The notes beneath the pieces are model-generated. The model saw only the letters and a program-made list of their open reading frames with translations, was not told where the DNA came from and did not search any database. Of a stretch of DNA of 64,000 nucleotides, positions 1 to 15,964 are shown piece after piece; position 1 is the stretch's first letter; every line of letters starts with the position of its first letter. Source of the stretch: Brachyhypopomus gauderio (Eukaryota > Chordata > Actinopteri > Gymnotiformes > Hypopomidae); assembly GCF_052324685.1 (NCBI RefSeq), contig NC_135223.1, forward strand, positions 23,544,869-23,608,868, read 5' to 3'. Both the position numbers and the translations under genes were made by a program.

Positions 1-125
1 TCTCCTCCTCTTGCCTGGCTGGAAGTTCCATCCTCAAGACCCTCCTACCAATATTCCTCTCCTCCTTCCTCTGTACATGTCCAAACCATCTCAATCTCGC
101 TTCTCTAACTTTATCTCCAAAACAT
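1..125 (-). mobile_element. RTE-type LINE relic, C-terminal end of the reverse transcriptase ORF (cut by window edge)
   Basis: Read on the minus strand from about 125 to 1, the open frame shows DKVREARLRWFGHVQR followed by a basic stretch ending near RRVLRMELPAR. This is the well-known tail of RTE-class (BovB/Rex3-like) reverse transcriptases in fish genomes. The element leaves the window at base 1, so its length and integrity cannot be judged. Confidence 0.6.
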
Positions 126-189
126 GCTACATGTGCTTGTGATGATGTAGACCTATACACCTACACATCACCAATAGACATATGATTAG

Positions 190-199
190 ATAGATGACT

Positions 200-277
<78 letters not shown>

Positions 278-302
278 CTATCTCTCTCTCTCTCTCTCTC
301 TC
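190..302. repeat. GATA microsatellite followed by a TC tract
   Basis: About 19 near-perfect GATA units run from roughly 199 to 275, then a (TC)n run to about 302. GATA tracts are common in fish and often length-polymorphic. Nothing indicates a function. Confidence 0.9.
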
Positions 303-538
303 CAGTTTCAGAAGCAGAAACAACAAATAACAGACAGTAACCTGACTAGAAATAAGTAATTCATCTGTGTTGAGTGAAATATTAATCTCACTTCCTTACA
401 GGCAATCAAACCATTTCCCCTGGATACATTTCACCTGAACACTTAAGAGTTACATATTAAACTTTATTATCTGAGTTCTGCAGAAGTCTCCTGAAATTAT
501 TTATTATTTATTCATTATTACTTTATTAGCCTTCACAC

Positions 539-792
539 CAGGGGTCACCTGCGGGCCTGTTCTACAAATAGCTCACTATAGTGCAACGCACCAATGAACT
601 GCATCGTTTTTTTTTTTTTTGCTACTATTAGAGATTGTCCGCGGTTGCTAGCGGTCTTCCCGCTTAGCAATCGACACCTCCCCCCCCAGCTCAACAACTT
701 TCGATCGATTGATGTGTATCAATCTGGTAGCCCTCCGCAATAATTGGTATCCAAGAAGTAGCTCACAGTTTCAAAAAGGTTGGTGACCCCTG
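539..792. mobile_element. hAT-type MITE with 8-bp target-site duplication
   Basis: The element starts CAGGGGTCACC and ends with the inverse complement GGTGACCCCTG. It is flanked on both sides by the identical octamer CTTCACAC (531-538 and 793-800). An 8-bp duplication and a CAGGG-type inverted terminus are hallmarks of hAT transposons. At 254 bp with no open frame it is a non-autonomous miniature copy. Confidence 0.85.
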
Positions 793-928
793 CTTCACAC
801 TGATGTGAGAAATTTAAATTTCTGAATTAGCTTAGTTGGCACTGTATTTGTTTAGCTATGCTTGGTGCTATTACTGCCTGGAATATGGTAACAGCATGAG
901 GGAACCTGGTTCAGTAAAGTGTCCTCAT

Positions 929-1115
929 ATTCCTTGGCTGATGTCTGACCAGAGTATTTGCCACACTTCATGACTCATGTTGGTTTTAAGGTTTGGGGAG
1001 AAGTTGGGGTTAGGTGCCTTGCCCAAAGGTACCTCATTCATGGCCTCAGGCCTGGGAACTGAACCCACGACACTCTGGTCACAAGAGTTCCCTAACCACC
1101 AGACCATGACTGTCC
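929..1115 (-). mobile_element. tRNA-derived SINE, minus orientation
   Basis: On the minus strand the sequence opens with an A-box-like TGGTCTGGTGGTTAGG, followed some 30 bases later by a B-box-like GGGTTCAGTTCCC. That is the internal RNA polymerase III promoter arrangement of tRNA-derived SINEs. A second copy of the same family lies at 58988-59195 with the same head and order, so this is an interspersed repeat and not a tRNA gene. The cloverleaf is degenerate. Confidence 0.7.
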
Positions 1116-1391
1116 CGATTATTAAGCAAATTTAACGTTTAATTTTGAGTTACATTGATAACGCATTGAAATTCTGAATTTAATGAGTACAAGCAAAAAA
1201 CAAAACAAGCATGACATTAATATAATAACAAGAAATAGGGGTAACATATATTAGGGGAAACAAGAAATAGTACTGTAATGTCTGTGGCAAAAAAAGCTCT
1301 GACAATATCTCCTTCTCATGAACAATTCGCTTAATGAAAATCACACACACAGCAAGCATGCAGAAAGTGAACTAAAGTGAGCTAATGTAAA

Positions 1392-2372
1392 CATGAGGAA
1401 GAAGGAACTGGTAATAAAATATCATGAAGATGGTAACTGTCCCAACAGACTAGGTACAGTAAACAGAACCGTTTCAAGTCAGCCATTTCTAAAACAATAT
1501 TAAACATTAACAAATTGACAGAGAGGAACATGGCATTGCAGGGAACCCAGCCATGGCCTTCCCATCTCTCTCTTACTCAGGACAGTAGTGGACATCACAT
1601 AGCTTCCTTCTCAAGGATCCCAGCATCCCAAGACAGCCCCTCTCCCATTGTGTGGAAGCAACGTTGGCTGCAGCACTGAGTTGAACATGTTGGTCTCTGC
1701 TCTTCCGGAAGCAACAAAATGGCACTAACTTGTCTTACATCTTGTCCTCCTGAAGGCCAGGCACATGCACTTGCACTCAGCCCCAACACCAGCACATATA
1801 TCCATGTTCATAGTGCCATATTGCTGCTTCCGGAAGAGCAGAGACAAAACGTTCAACTCAGTGCTGCAGCCAACGTTGGAGCAGCCACCAGTGTAGAAGG
1901 AGCAGAACTAACCTTCAGACACTACAGCAGACGACACAATGGGAGAGGGGCTGCCTTGGGATGATGGGATCCTCGAGAAGGAAGCTATGTCGGCCAGAGG
2001 AGGATGGGTTCCCCCCCTGAGTCTTGGTTCCTCTCAAGGTTTCTTCCTCGTGCTCTTAGGGAGTTTTTCCTTGCCACTGTCACCCTTAGCTTGCTCACTG
2101 GGGGCTTGGACTCGGACACCTGTAAAGCTGCTTTGTGACAACAACTGTTGTAAAATGCGCTATATAAATAAAATTTGATTTGATTTTGGCCTGAGTGAGG
2201 GAGAGATGAGAAGGCCATGGCTGGGTTCCCTGCAATGCCATGTTGCTTTCTGTCAATTTGTTAATGTTTAATATTGTTTTAGAAATGGTTGACTTGTTCT
2301 GTTTACCATACCTATTCTGTTGGGACGGTAACCATCTTCATGATGTTTTATTTCCAGTTCCTTCTTCCTCAT
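1392..2372. mobile_element. Fold-back (palindromic) element with an embedded retroelement tail
   Basis: The outer sequence from 1392 (ATGAGGAAGAAGGAACTGG) recurs inverted ending at 2372. The pairing continues inward through about 1690 and 1844 to a centre near 1770. The right arm is longer because it contains about 54 extra bases near 1881-1935 and a segment at about 2005-2185. That segment ends in the teleost repeat tail GCGCTATATAAATAAA followed by TTTGATTTGATTTT. The element is non-coding, and no clear target-site duplication is seen at its ends. Confidence 0.65.
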
Positions 2373-3535
2373 ATTCCTTGTATCCTCCAACTTCAAATAC
2401 AGCCACCAAGGTCAAGATCAATCTGCCCTAAACATTGCTGGAGGGCCATGGTCAACACTGCAAGGCCATAATGATCTGATCCACAAGGTCTTGTAGGGCC
2501 TTCACCACACAGAGCAGATGCAACGGTTTCCCAGTGATGGCCATATTACACAACCATGATGCTGGCCAACCTCCCACGGCCGTGCGGACCATGGCTCCTA
2601 TGTTCCTCTGCCGTGGCAGTGTGATAGGCCGATGCATGCTGGCTCAGCCAGTGCTGTGATTGCTCTCTAACGGCCCTTTGAAGATGGTTGGCATGTGGCC
2701 TCTTCCTCGAGGTCCTCCTCGGGGTACCACGACTGCTCACTTCCGCGTCTTTGACAGTAACAAGAATCTATGTTAGAATATCTAGAGAGGGCATTCTAAC
2801 CAAAAGAAATCATACACGGATCCCACTAATACATTATCACCTATGTAACACATTAAACCCTTAAAAATTGAACTAGTTTCAGCTGTAGGGAAGTCTACAG
2901 CAGTCTGGGGACCCTAACCACGCCCCTCCATGGCTATATTTCATATACAATCTGAGTTTTAGTGTCCTTCATTATTTATCATTTAATTCAAACCATCATT
3001 TAATTTTGTCATTGACCTCATTTATCATTTTTCCAAATTTTTGTGTAATGTAGACATCTTGTTACATGTCCCATTTAAGGTTGCAGATGAGGGTGTTCTT
3101 AGCTTGAAAAGTCTCTACTCTATGATGCCCCATTGAAGAGGTATTGTGAAATGTCAATATTTCTGGCCAACAAACAAGTAGAAATAAATCTAGACATGAA
3201 AAGTAATCTAAGGTTACAACAGTGTCTATTCACACGTATTTCACTGCTGTTTGTTTATTGTAAAACTGTCATGAGTAGTGCTAAATAAGCTGTAAAGAAC
3301 ATTGCTGCCTACTGACATGAAGTCATGGATGGCTGAGAATTTCTTAAAACATGCATCACCAGCAATTCTAAAGAAAGTCCAAAAGTACACCTGAAAAATC
3401 CCAGATTTGACCACTTCTTCCTTGGCTCAGGTTATAATGTTGGTGTTGTCTTAGGCCTAATACTGTACTTTGATTACCACATTAAAATGTTCCTAAGGCT
3501 ATATTTTTTTTATCTTAAGAACATTTCTAGATTGT

Positions 3536-3680
3536 GTTCCACTCTTTCACTCTCAGCAGCTGAAATTCTTATTTATCTGTTTATCACCTGGTTGGACTGC
3601 AATGACATTTTGTACAGGCTCCCTGCCTGTGGGCTTATAACATTGCAGTATGTGCAGAACTCAAAGGTTCAGTGCTGCTA
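3536..3680 (+). mobile_element. L2-type LINE relic (reverse transcriptase fragment)
   Basis: The plus-strand frame reads SAAEILIYLFITWLDCNDIL, then RLPACGLITLQYVQNS. This matches the L2/CR1 reverse-transcriptase block usually seen as a long helix, LDYCNALL, GLP and LQxVQNSAAR. The canonical tyrosine in LDYCN is changed and the frame soon ends, so it is a dead fragment. Confidence 0.6.
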
Positions 3681-4379
3681 AGTTTCTGTCCTATATTAGT
3701 AAACCTGAACCTAAACCATGGAACACTACTCCTGCACAATACTGAGCTTCTGCCTTACTCTTGACTTTTAATAAGCACATTTTCAAAAGTGCCTTTAAGT
3801 TATCTAACTTCTTTTACATTTTATCTCTCCCTGAATATTTTACTTTGTCCTATTTTAAGTCATTCTCTCTGAAATTACATTTATTGGTGTGTTGCGTTAT
3901 GTATTTGTGATAATGTGAGTATACTACTTATTCTGTTCAGTCACTTTGGGTCACTGGGTTTTGAAATGTGCTGTCTTTGTGAGGTCTAGATTTCTCTTAT
4001 TCAGAAGAGGCCTAATTATGAATAATTTAGGCTTGTTTTTGTTGTCATGAATTAGGCCCAAGAAGATCACCCTGACAACACTAAACTAGAGGTTGAGTTC
4101 AGCTACGCAGTCCCCATACAGCAAGCTGTAACACACTGTGCTCTAACATCCCTCCATCACAGGCAACACTACCTTCTCACCTATATGTGCTAGAGTAGTA
4201 CAGCAGTCAGCTGGATCCTCACGTTTGCCCATTGAACCTGCTTTAAAGACATCAACTTCAAGAACTGACTGTCAGACGTCTGATATATAGGGAATATAGT
4301 GTTACATTATAATAAGTGAAGCTCCATTTGAAACATAATGCAGGAAAAGTGCAAATAAATAACAGTATTACAGGAAATG

Positions 4380-4385
4380 TTTATT
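4380..4385 (-). terminator. Candidate polyadenylation signal of the ptchd3-like gene
   Basis: TTTATT on the plus strand gives AATAAA on the coding strand, about 250 nt after the stop codon at 4637. Further AATAAA-like hexamers lie within 30 bp, so the exact cleavage site is uncertain. Confidence 0.45.
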
Positions 4386-4636
4386 TATTATCACAAATTG
4401 AATTACAATCTGTCTACGTAAAATACCATGTACATAAATTCGTTGTTTAAATTAGCAGTATGTGCTGAAAAGGCTTCACTGAAGGAGTGTTTTAAACATT
4501 TTGGTTATTTGTACATGTTACAGCTGACAAAACAAAAGCAAAACAACATTCATGCATATATTGGTGGGTAAATGAGAGTTTGTTTTAGGTCTGAACTGTA
4601 CACTTGTGTCTTCATGATGAATTCACTACTAGTGAT

Positions 4637-8098
<3,462 letters not shown>

Positions 8099-8470
8099 TC
8101 CACGTGTAGGTTTAATACAACCGCTGGAAAACGAAGTGCATCATGTCGAGATGTTGTAGGCGCATCGAACGACGAAGCTTCTGAAACGCAGAGACGGTTT
8201 TCATTATCAGTTGTCAGGACAGATTATTGATTAACCCGGTTCTAGTGACGTGGTTAACCACTGTGCAAATTTCCTCATGAACACACACACTCACACAAAA
8301 AAACTGCGTGACACGTGTGTGTGTGTAACTGTGTATATGAATTTATATATATATTAGTGCTGTCAATTCCAGGTGCCGCGATTAAAAGTCCTCACCAGGA
8401 TTTTGCTCAAGCTTGCTAGATTTTCTAATTAGCAATCCAGGTAAAATTAGTGGAATCAACACAATCCAGG

Positions 8471-8562
<92 letters not shown>

Positions 8563-8602
8563 GAATGAATGAATTAAGATTTTATTGTCATACATTGTAC
8601 AA

Positions 8603-8695
<93 letters not shown>
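8471..8695. repeat. Two (TA)n tracts and a (CA)n tract
   Basis: TA runs at about 8474-8558 and 8607-8654 are separated by some 48 bp of ordinary sequence. The second passes directly into (CA)n up to about 8695. Open frames of TYR/ILE or THR/HIS repeats here are artefacts. Confidence 0.95.
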
Positions 8696-8699
<4 letters not shown>

Positions 8700-9766
8700 T
8701 ACAGTGTACAGGGCAGGAAAATATGACACCATTTGTGACGTGTGACTTCAAGGAAGATTTCAAAAAATAGGTAACCAAACTAACTAACCAAATAATTTCT
8801 GATGATGTGCCTTTGATGGTAGGGTACAGAACAGTCTTGGCACAGTGGTCACTGTTTCTGTCAGATTATGTGACTGTACTGTCAGATATCAGTGGTCAAA
8901 CACTGAGCAAAGGCTTTCAGATGACTAACCATCCCTTACCATGTTCACAGGGTCTGAATGTACATAGATATGTTACAGTAAAATTTGTTTGTACAGTAAA
9001 ATTATTGCAGAGTCTATTATCTTTTGCATATGATTGTCAAGTTCCTGAGAAGTTTTGAGAATCAACAGTGCACCCACACTACACAGGTTCAGATGCTAAG
9101 TTCACAAGGGCTTAATTAAAACATGCTACAGTAAAATGCATTATTTTAATAACATTATGTTAAAAAATACTATATATTTAACTTTTGATTGAGTTTTTTT
9201 CAGTTATCAGGCTATAGGAACAAACAGCACAGTTTGATGCACAGATGCCAAGTTCAAAACAAGGTCAAAATAAGAAAGACGCTACAGTAACGTGTTCAGC
9301 ATGTTTCACACCTGATTATCAATTTAATGACACATTTTGGTAATTAAGAGATTAGGCCATAGGAAAAAAGCAAACATCATGATTTGACTATTCAAATACC
9401 TCACGCCACCCACCCTAACACACGAGTAAGGAGTCATTGCTCACACAACTTCCGTCCCTTTCCAAAATTATGCCTATGCTACACTGTCTCAGAGGCCAAG
9501 TTTGGATCAGAATTTCATATTACAGAATTACTGATTATTAGGTTCATGCAGCGTTTTTAGAGTGGGGAGATAGAGGAGATAAAACTCGACTACACTACAT
9601 AAAGATTTATAAGGAGTTTTAGTTTACCCACAACAAACACTCTCACACCCCACCCCAGGTCCACTGTTAAAAATCCCCAGATAAAACATATATTAATAAT
9701 CTTTTGAAAATGGGAGATATGAATACATTCCCCAGTAACTCGCAAGCACTCTGCAACAGTTGTATG

Positions 9767-9872
9767 TATCACCAGGGTTTACTAGAGCACACAAGCCTCC
9801 CACCAGGGTTATATGTTATGTCCAGGGTTATACGTTTATCACCAGGGTTTACTAGAGCACACATGCCTCCCA
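9767..9872. repeat. 70-bp tandem duplication
   Basis: The phrase TATCACCAGGGTTTACTAGA starts at 9767 and again at 9837, with almost identical following sequence ending in GCCTCCCAC. It is a two-copy tandem repeat. Confidence 0.8.
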
Positions 9873-10697
9873 CAAGATGGCGCATTAGGCACAGGCTGGC
9901 TTGGATCTCCTTAACTTATCAGCAGTTCCCTCAGGAACTTGTTGGCAGCAATCTTAGGGTTTTTAAGAGCTGTCAGTGTACAGGTATCACCTTCCTTTGT
10001 ATGACTGGTCTCTCTAAGACCGAGGCCAACTATAAGAACACAGTTCCACATTCATGGAACATTAGACAATCATTATTGTTGATGTTTTTCTGGTCAACAC
10101 ATTTGAGCCCTGTTCATTTGCCTCGGTCTTCCAATATGCCTAATGCCAAAAGAAATGCAATAGCTGCACTTGTTTTCAGCTTGTAATCACACCAGAACTA
10201 AAACACTGTTTAGACTTGAATATTTTCATGAATAAGGAGCCTGTTTGCAAAAATGATGGTGCTGCATAATTCAAGCTGTTATGTGTGAGAATGGTGGTCC
10301 GTGCAATTTGCTGAGGTTCTCCATTTTCATCCCAGGGTGTAATCCACACGGGTCAAAGCTTCTATAATTTATCACCTATTGTAATGAATTCCTGGTTAAG
10401 TACTGGAGGTTGCAGGCACAGCACTGTTCTATTATCAGACCACTATTTTCATACCACTTGTTTTATATGTGTAACAATTTGATACTCTTTATTTGTAATT
10501 GTAATAAACATATGTCATTAATTTAGACACACACACACACACACACACACACAGAGAGAGAGATTGAGAGCAGACGGGGGGACCAAACACTAAAACAATA
10601 GTGTTCATTACACTGTGCATGACTGACATCCTCAGAGATTATAGATTGGGGCTTATGACAAAAAGTGATTTACGACTTTGACCTCTAGTTGACCCCG

Positions 10698-10799
10698 CCC
10701 CTTACACCCCCCCCCCCCCACTCCCCTCCACACCCCCCCCCCCTCCACCCCCCTCCATCCCCCCCCCCCCACTCCCCTCCGCCCCCTCCACCCCACCCC
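10698..10799. repeat. C-rich, G-quadruplex-prone tract (left arm)
   Basis: Runs of 4 to 12 C are separated by A or T, with G-runs on the minus strand. The mirror copy is at 21949-22048 in the right arm. Length differences between the two account for part of the arm-to-arm offset. Confidence 0.85.
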
Positions 10800-10952
10800 A
10801 ACTCATGACATCATCATCACATCAATCACGTCAAGACGACCAAAGAGTATTAAGTTGTGCTTTGATATTTTGCTTGATAAGGTTAATTAAAACATTATTT
10901 TGATCTTCTTTGATGTTGACTCTCCGGAGCAGTATAACCCTAGACACCTGCG

Positions 10953-10983
<31 letters not shown>

Positions 10984-11249
10984 AACAAACACGTGCACAT
11001 ACCCCTAGTCCACACAGATCAGCGCTAAAAGATAGGAGGATCTCAGATACACACAAACACACACCCTGAACAGAACAGGAGGATCTCAGACACACACACA
11101 CACCCTGAACAGAACAGGAGGATCTCAGACATACACACACACACACACACACACACACCCACTCCCCTGAACAGAACAGCACACACACACACCTAGTCAC
11201 ACACACACACACACACACCTAGTCACACACACCCACTCCCCTGAACAGA

Positions 11250-11289
<40 letters not shown>

Positions 11290-12200
11290 TACCCCCTAGT
11301 CACACAGAACCGCGCATGCGCACACAAATATGCTTACTTTGAGTAACTTCAAACAGTTAACAAAACTCTGATGAACCAATGAGGAGGCATTCTCAACACA
11401 CCAATCCGGGGTGCATGTTTAGAGCGCGAGCATTTAAAGAGAGAGAGGGGGAACGTTTCCTTGAGTAGCCAACATGCATTCGACTGTGGTATGCGAATAT
11501 CCATACAAACCATTTTTTTCCTGAGTGAGGCCCCATACTGACTTGAAGTAACTCTGAGGGTCCTCGGCACACTGAGTTGACCTCGTCACCTTTCCCTCAA
11601 TGAATTAACTCAGGTCTTCCCACACACACACACACACACCGATGCACTCGCACATGACCTTGACTCACGCTGTAGGGAAACCTCCGTCCACTGCCCGCGA
11701 CACACACACACACACACACACACACGCGCCCCCTAGTCACACACTCCCCTAGTCACACAGAACAGCGCACACACAAATATGCCTACTTCAAAGTAGCGTA
11801 CTTCAAACAATTAACAAACTCTGATGAACCAATGAAGAATCATTCTCAACCGAGTTAAACCACACTGTATAAACATTAAAATTACCTCTTTTAAAATTTT
11901 ATGTAGAGAACTTGTTAAGTTATCAAGTTTATAATGACAATCTTAAAACAATGTAAATATATGTAAAAGATTAATACATTGTTTTATTCACTGTTTTTTT
12001 CTGAAAACATGGAACTCAGATTTCAGTCTCCCTATATCAAAGAAACTGCCATAACTTTTGATCAAATGTTGGAATATCTCCTCAGGAATCACCCGACTCT
12101 TTTAAAACATATCCTTTCTAAAGTCTGCAGGAGCCTATGATACATGTTGGGTCATAGTGCTTAATATCCGTTATGTGAAGCTCCACTGTGTAGCAGAGTT

Positions 12201-12401
12201 TCAGGGAACTTCCTGAAGACTTATGAAAGGCCGTCCTTTAACAGTAAATGTGGGTTTATCAATAAATGTGACAAACCCATAGAAAGTTGCAAAAAAACAC
12301 TGGACCGAGGCATGAATTGTGCACCAGTTTAACACCAAGTTTAATCTATGTGAATTGCAGTTTACAAAAATTGCTTCTGGGGCAATTTCTTTAACTTTAT
12401 C
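12201..12401 (-). pseudogene. hAT transposase relic, left-arm copy
   Basis: This is the mirror image of 20345-20545. On the minus strand it reads KEIAPEAIFVNC, then SHRLNLVL, then FFATFYGF. It is identical in decay to the right-arm copy, so it was already dead when the arm was duplicated. Confidence 0.6.
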
Positions 12402-12753
12402 TTAAAGTCCTTTAGCGGGAGCCATGACAGTAGTCACAATGTACATCACAAAGTGCTGCATCTGTTATTTTAAAACACCAAAGACAGATTGGACATTTTG
12501 TCGTTCTGAAATATAAAACATCCACAAATCATTACTAAGTTTGGGCCTGCGGTATTTACATAACAAATTATCAGACTGTTGTGCATGACATGAAAATGTC
12601 AGTTGTCTTATCTACTCGCCAGTCAAAAATGTAAGCAGATGGAACTTCATCTTTGATTTCATTAAGGCCAGAGGCTGTAATAACAGAGCCTACAGTTGTA
12701 AATAACTCTGAATGTAGTTGGACATGCCAGAAAACAGAGGATGACTGGAGTGG

Positions 12754-13101
12754 TTAAGACATCATCGTACACGGATATTCTCTGTAATTGCCCTTGTTAG
12801 TAGATTCTACCCTCATTACAACCTCTAAAAGTGAGCTGTTTAACGTCGAGCAGTGAAGAACATCAATATCTGGATAGTTGCTATTTTGTGCTGTTAAATC
12901 TTTATCTTTTGGTCCCTTAATATGTAGCCCATCATCAATCACACGTTCTACTGTGACTCTACATAGGAAACCTGACCATGAACATGAGCTCACGTTCCTT
13001 GTTTTTCTATTGAGTTTTGTATGTCTAGTCAAAATTAACCAAACCCTCCAAACACACCTTTCACCAAACAATATGTAACCGAGATGATTGCGGCCAAACA
13101 T
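12754..13101 (-). CDS. Hypothetical 115-codon ORF, left-arm copy
   Basis: This is the mirror twin of 19645-19992 and encodes the same 115 residues. No domain is recognised, and a gene is not established. It may be a decayed part of the neighbouring transposon relic. Confidence 0.2.
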   Translation of the reverse strand: MFGRNHLGYILFGERCVWRVWLILTRHTKLNRKTRNVSSCSWSGFLCRVTVERVIDDGLHIKGPKDKDLTAQNSNYPDIDVLHCSTLNSSLLEVVMRVESTNKGNYREYPCTMMS

Positions 13102-15899
13102 TCTCTTAGTTTAAGGCAAGACACTACAGGTGAATAGGGTAAAAATGTCATCTAGCAATCACTATGAAACAATGATTATTGACATTAAGAGAATTACAAG
13201 TTTTCTGAAATGTTGTTTAAATATGCAACTTAGGCGTTATCTAATTAAATATATGTTAATTTGCATTTATTTCAAAAACAGAAATCTAAACAATGCATAA
13301 AGTCAGGTTCAAAATTCTTGTTTTGAGATTCTGAATATCTCTTTATTACTTTATAAATCAGAAAAACTGTTTACTTACTCTCAATCTAATCATATCATTA
13401 GAGCATCCCCAACAATAAAAGGACAAACAACAGCAAAACAGAGCAATGTAATGACTAAGTTTAACTTCAATAAAACGCAATCACAGCGCACACACTGCAA
13501 CCTGTAGAACTTTTACCTTAGATTGTTGTATGTCTGTCCTGCACAATAGTTCCCCAGTCCTGTTTACAACCTAGTCATCCATCCCTGCTCCATATGTATG
13601 TCCCTCACACATTTCCTCATGATGTCTTTTCAGCTTTTTAGCTGTGCTCAGGTTTGCACTTGTGTTTCACGCTGGCAGACGTGTCAGATGCGACAACCTC
13701 TGCTTTTGATATTCTGAGTATATCAGGTTCATTACATTGACAGTAAGACTGGGCTCTGCAGCCACAATCTCTCCATATCAGTCATCATAGCAGAGGCACC
13801 TTCACTAAAGGTAGAAATGGCCATACCTGTTGCTGCCTCAACCCTGCATTTACCAACACAATTAAATGCATAGGATATCACTACCTGTTCATCTCCTCAC
13901 GTTTAATTGGTGTATTTATTTTTTACTTTTACGTAACATAGGTATGAGTTTAAAACCTTTAGTCACAAAACATTGTATTCATTCACTTTTATTAATATTT
14001 TGTCCATTCTACCACTAAAGAAAAAATCTGTAGGGTAAAACTGACATTATTTAAATGTCATTATATAAAACTGTCTCTATCTCAACCCTGTCCCATACCT
14101 GTATTATTTTTGTAAACCTGCATGTCCCAAGACGCGTATATGTACAGTATATACAGGTTTGCGGTACCCATCTCTTTCACACAGACTGCACTCTTAAAAC
14201 AAACTGCTGCAAAATCCGTGGTCTGATATTAATTTTAAGCCCTGTGCCTACACAATTAGGACAAATTAATCCACTAATTAGTTCAAACGCGCTTTGCTGT
14301 CTAAAGTCTAAAGACATTTGCATTTTACACCTGAGAATATCCCTCTGCAATCTTCACTAAAATGAAGCGACTTAAGAAGTCAATATTTACATTTTTCTAC
14401 AGTATATACAAACAGTATAGTAAATAATAAATAAAATGAGCTGGAGTTTATGAGTTTATATTCCATATATGCCCCATGAACCGAGCTTGAATTCCTCCAA
14501 ATGCCGGGGTATGCTTTTAAAACTATGTTCTTTGTCAAAGTGATGAAAAGCTTCAGATGATCTTCCAATCATTATATATTACACTGCACAAATTCATTCC
14601 TACTGTGCAATAAATGTGTAAATATTCCAGATAACAACTGAACTGAAAACTGAACTGAAAAAGAAGTATACAGTCTGAAGTGTAGTACTGAACCCCAAAT
14701 ATGCGCAATGTCCGAGGGGTTAAACGTGTTGTGCTTCTATGGGGGAAAACGTCACGCTAGTTGATGACAACCTGTGAGAACTTGTTCTTTGAACACTTGC
14801 ACGTCCGGTACATTGTTTTGGAAGAATATAGTTATGTACATATAATATTAAATATCTGCAGAACTTTTTTCAAGATATTTTGGATATTTTACCTGTGCTT
14901 ACCTCGCAGTTGCCTTTGAACTGCGGTTATCTATTACACTTTAGGTCTAAACTCATATCCATACTGTTTAAAAGGTTTTTGAAGTAACGTAATGTTTTGT
15001 ACTACATTTTCCATATGACTTGTGCAGTTTAATGAAGTTTATATATAGGCTACTTTGCACTTCACTTGCCCGGCTGAAGACCTCTGTCTAAACCTCCTGT
15101 TTCTCTATAAAATCTGCACAATTAGGGGAGGCCGGGTATGTTTGTAACCCTTTTTGCTTCCAGTATGGAAAACACAATATGTATTAGTTAAACAATATAC
15201 AAGACTCGTGTGGCTTAATGAAATGTGGGAGTGATAGAATTTATAATTATTTTATAACTGTGGGGTATTTTTCTTGTCCAGAATCAACCAGCTTTTTGCT
15301 GCCATGGTTCTATGGTGTAACTATTTTGTACTTCACTGCACATCAACATTTTTCTCAACTAGGTATTCAACAAGTGTATCAACCACTTTGCAAACATTAA
15401 TCTGTTTCTTTGTTGAAAGTTTTACTACACAAATGTCTATTATATACACACACAGACAAAGCACATGATCGATTTTTACAGCATTGTTGCTCTTAGGCAT
15501 GAGAACCAACAGTTTACTAATAGACACATGGGGTGTTTCGTTAGAATCTACACACACAACTGGGCCAAATGATGCCAATCATGCGACGTTGTTGTTTTGA
15601 CAACATTCATTTGATTCTTGAAATTTTGTAAACGTTTAACATCATCAGCGTTCATGTTATTAAAAAGTGTAAAATCATCCACACTATCGCCAATACAATT
15701 ATACAACCTTTTTGAGTGATTTATGACCCTTGAGTGACATGTTTGATTGACAGGCTATCCCCCACAAGGGGAGGTCTGGGGGTACGCCCCCCACAGTTCA
15801 CATCCCCTGCCACACCACACCTGTTGGTGCATGACGCCTTGACGTCTATGTCACACAGTTTAGTCAATCAGACGCGAGACATTTAAATATGTAGATGTT

Positions 15900-15914
15900 G
15901 TATATAGTATTTAA
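15900..15914 (+). promoter_or_regulatory. Possible TATA-type core promoter of the orphan ORF
   Basis: TTATATAGTATTTAAA lies about 40-50 bp before the first ATG (15952) and about 60 bp before the long open frame. Spacing is plausible, but AT-rich sequence is common here and no initiator or CpG context was found. Confidence 0.25.
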
Positions 15915-15964
15915 ACCGACACTGCAGTTTATGTGGCTACAGCATTTTAAAATGTCTGCTGTGT

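Larger units (their letters stand above)
1..4370. other. Gene-free left flank
   Basis: No exon could be supported here. Besides the repeats listed separately, 2456-2760 is a GC-richer stretch that is open on the minus strand for about 64 codons (basic RRTSRKRP). It resembles no domain I recognise and is more likely another interspersed repeat. The rest is AT-rich non-coding sequence downstream of the ptchd3-like gene. Confidence 0.5.
8160..10633. other. Intergenic region upstream of ptchd3-like, up to the palindrome
   Basis: No exon is supported. The region contains long TA and CA tracts (8471-8695), a 70-bp tandem duplication (9767-9872), a CA/GA tract at about 10525-10562, and AT-rich unique sequence. 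The 160-codon open frame at 9704-10186 spans the duplicated unit and shows no recognisable domain; I do not call it a gene. The ptchd3-like promoter should lie just above 8100, but no core element stands out. Confidence 0.5.
10634..15707 (+). repeat. Left arm of a giant inverted repeat (5.07 kb)
   Basis: This arm is the reverse complement of 17039-22116. The coordinate sum is constant at 32746 over most of the length and 32750 at the outer edge, so only a few bases of length difference accumulate, in CA and C tracts. Every stretch I compared matched, apart from isolated substitutions (for example near 13971) and microsatellite differences. It starts AGAGATTATAGATTGGGG at 10634 and stops at 15707 (TATACAAC). 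It contains the mirror images of all right-arm ORFs and repeats. Because its inner end stops in the middle of sequence that is coding-like in the right arm, it is probably the derived copy. Confidence 0.95.

Noticed and set aside
929..1115. Possible tRNA gene (A- and B-box-like motifs)
   Set aside because: The cloverleaf is degenerate and a related copy with a SINE tail lies at 58988-59195, so it is a SINE.
8425..8778. Open frames of Tyr/Ile, Thr/His or Cys/Val repeats
   Set aside because: They are translations of TA and CA microsatellites; open frames occur on both strands with no other sequence content.
9704..10186. 160-codon plus-strand frame
   Set aside because: It starts in a 70-bp tandem duplication, has no recognisable domain and no splice or promoter context; probably chance or a decayed repeat.
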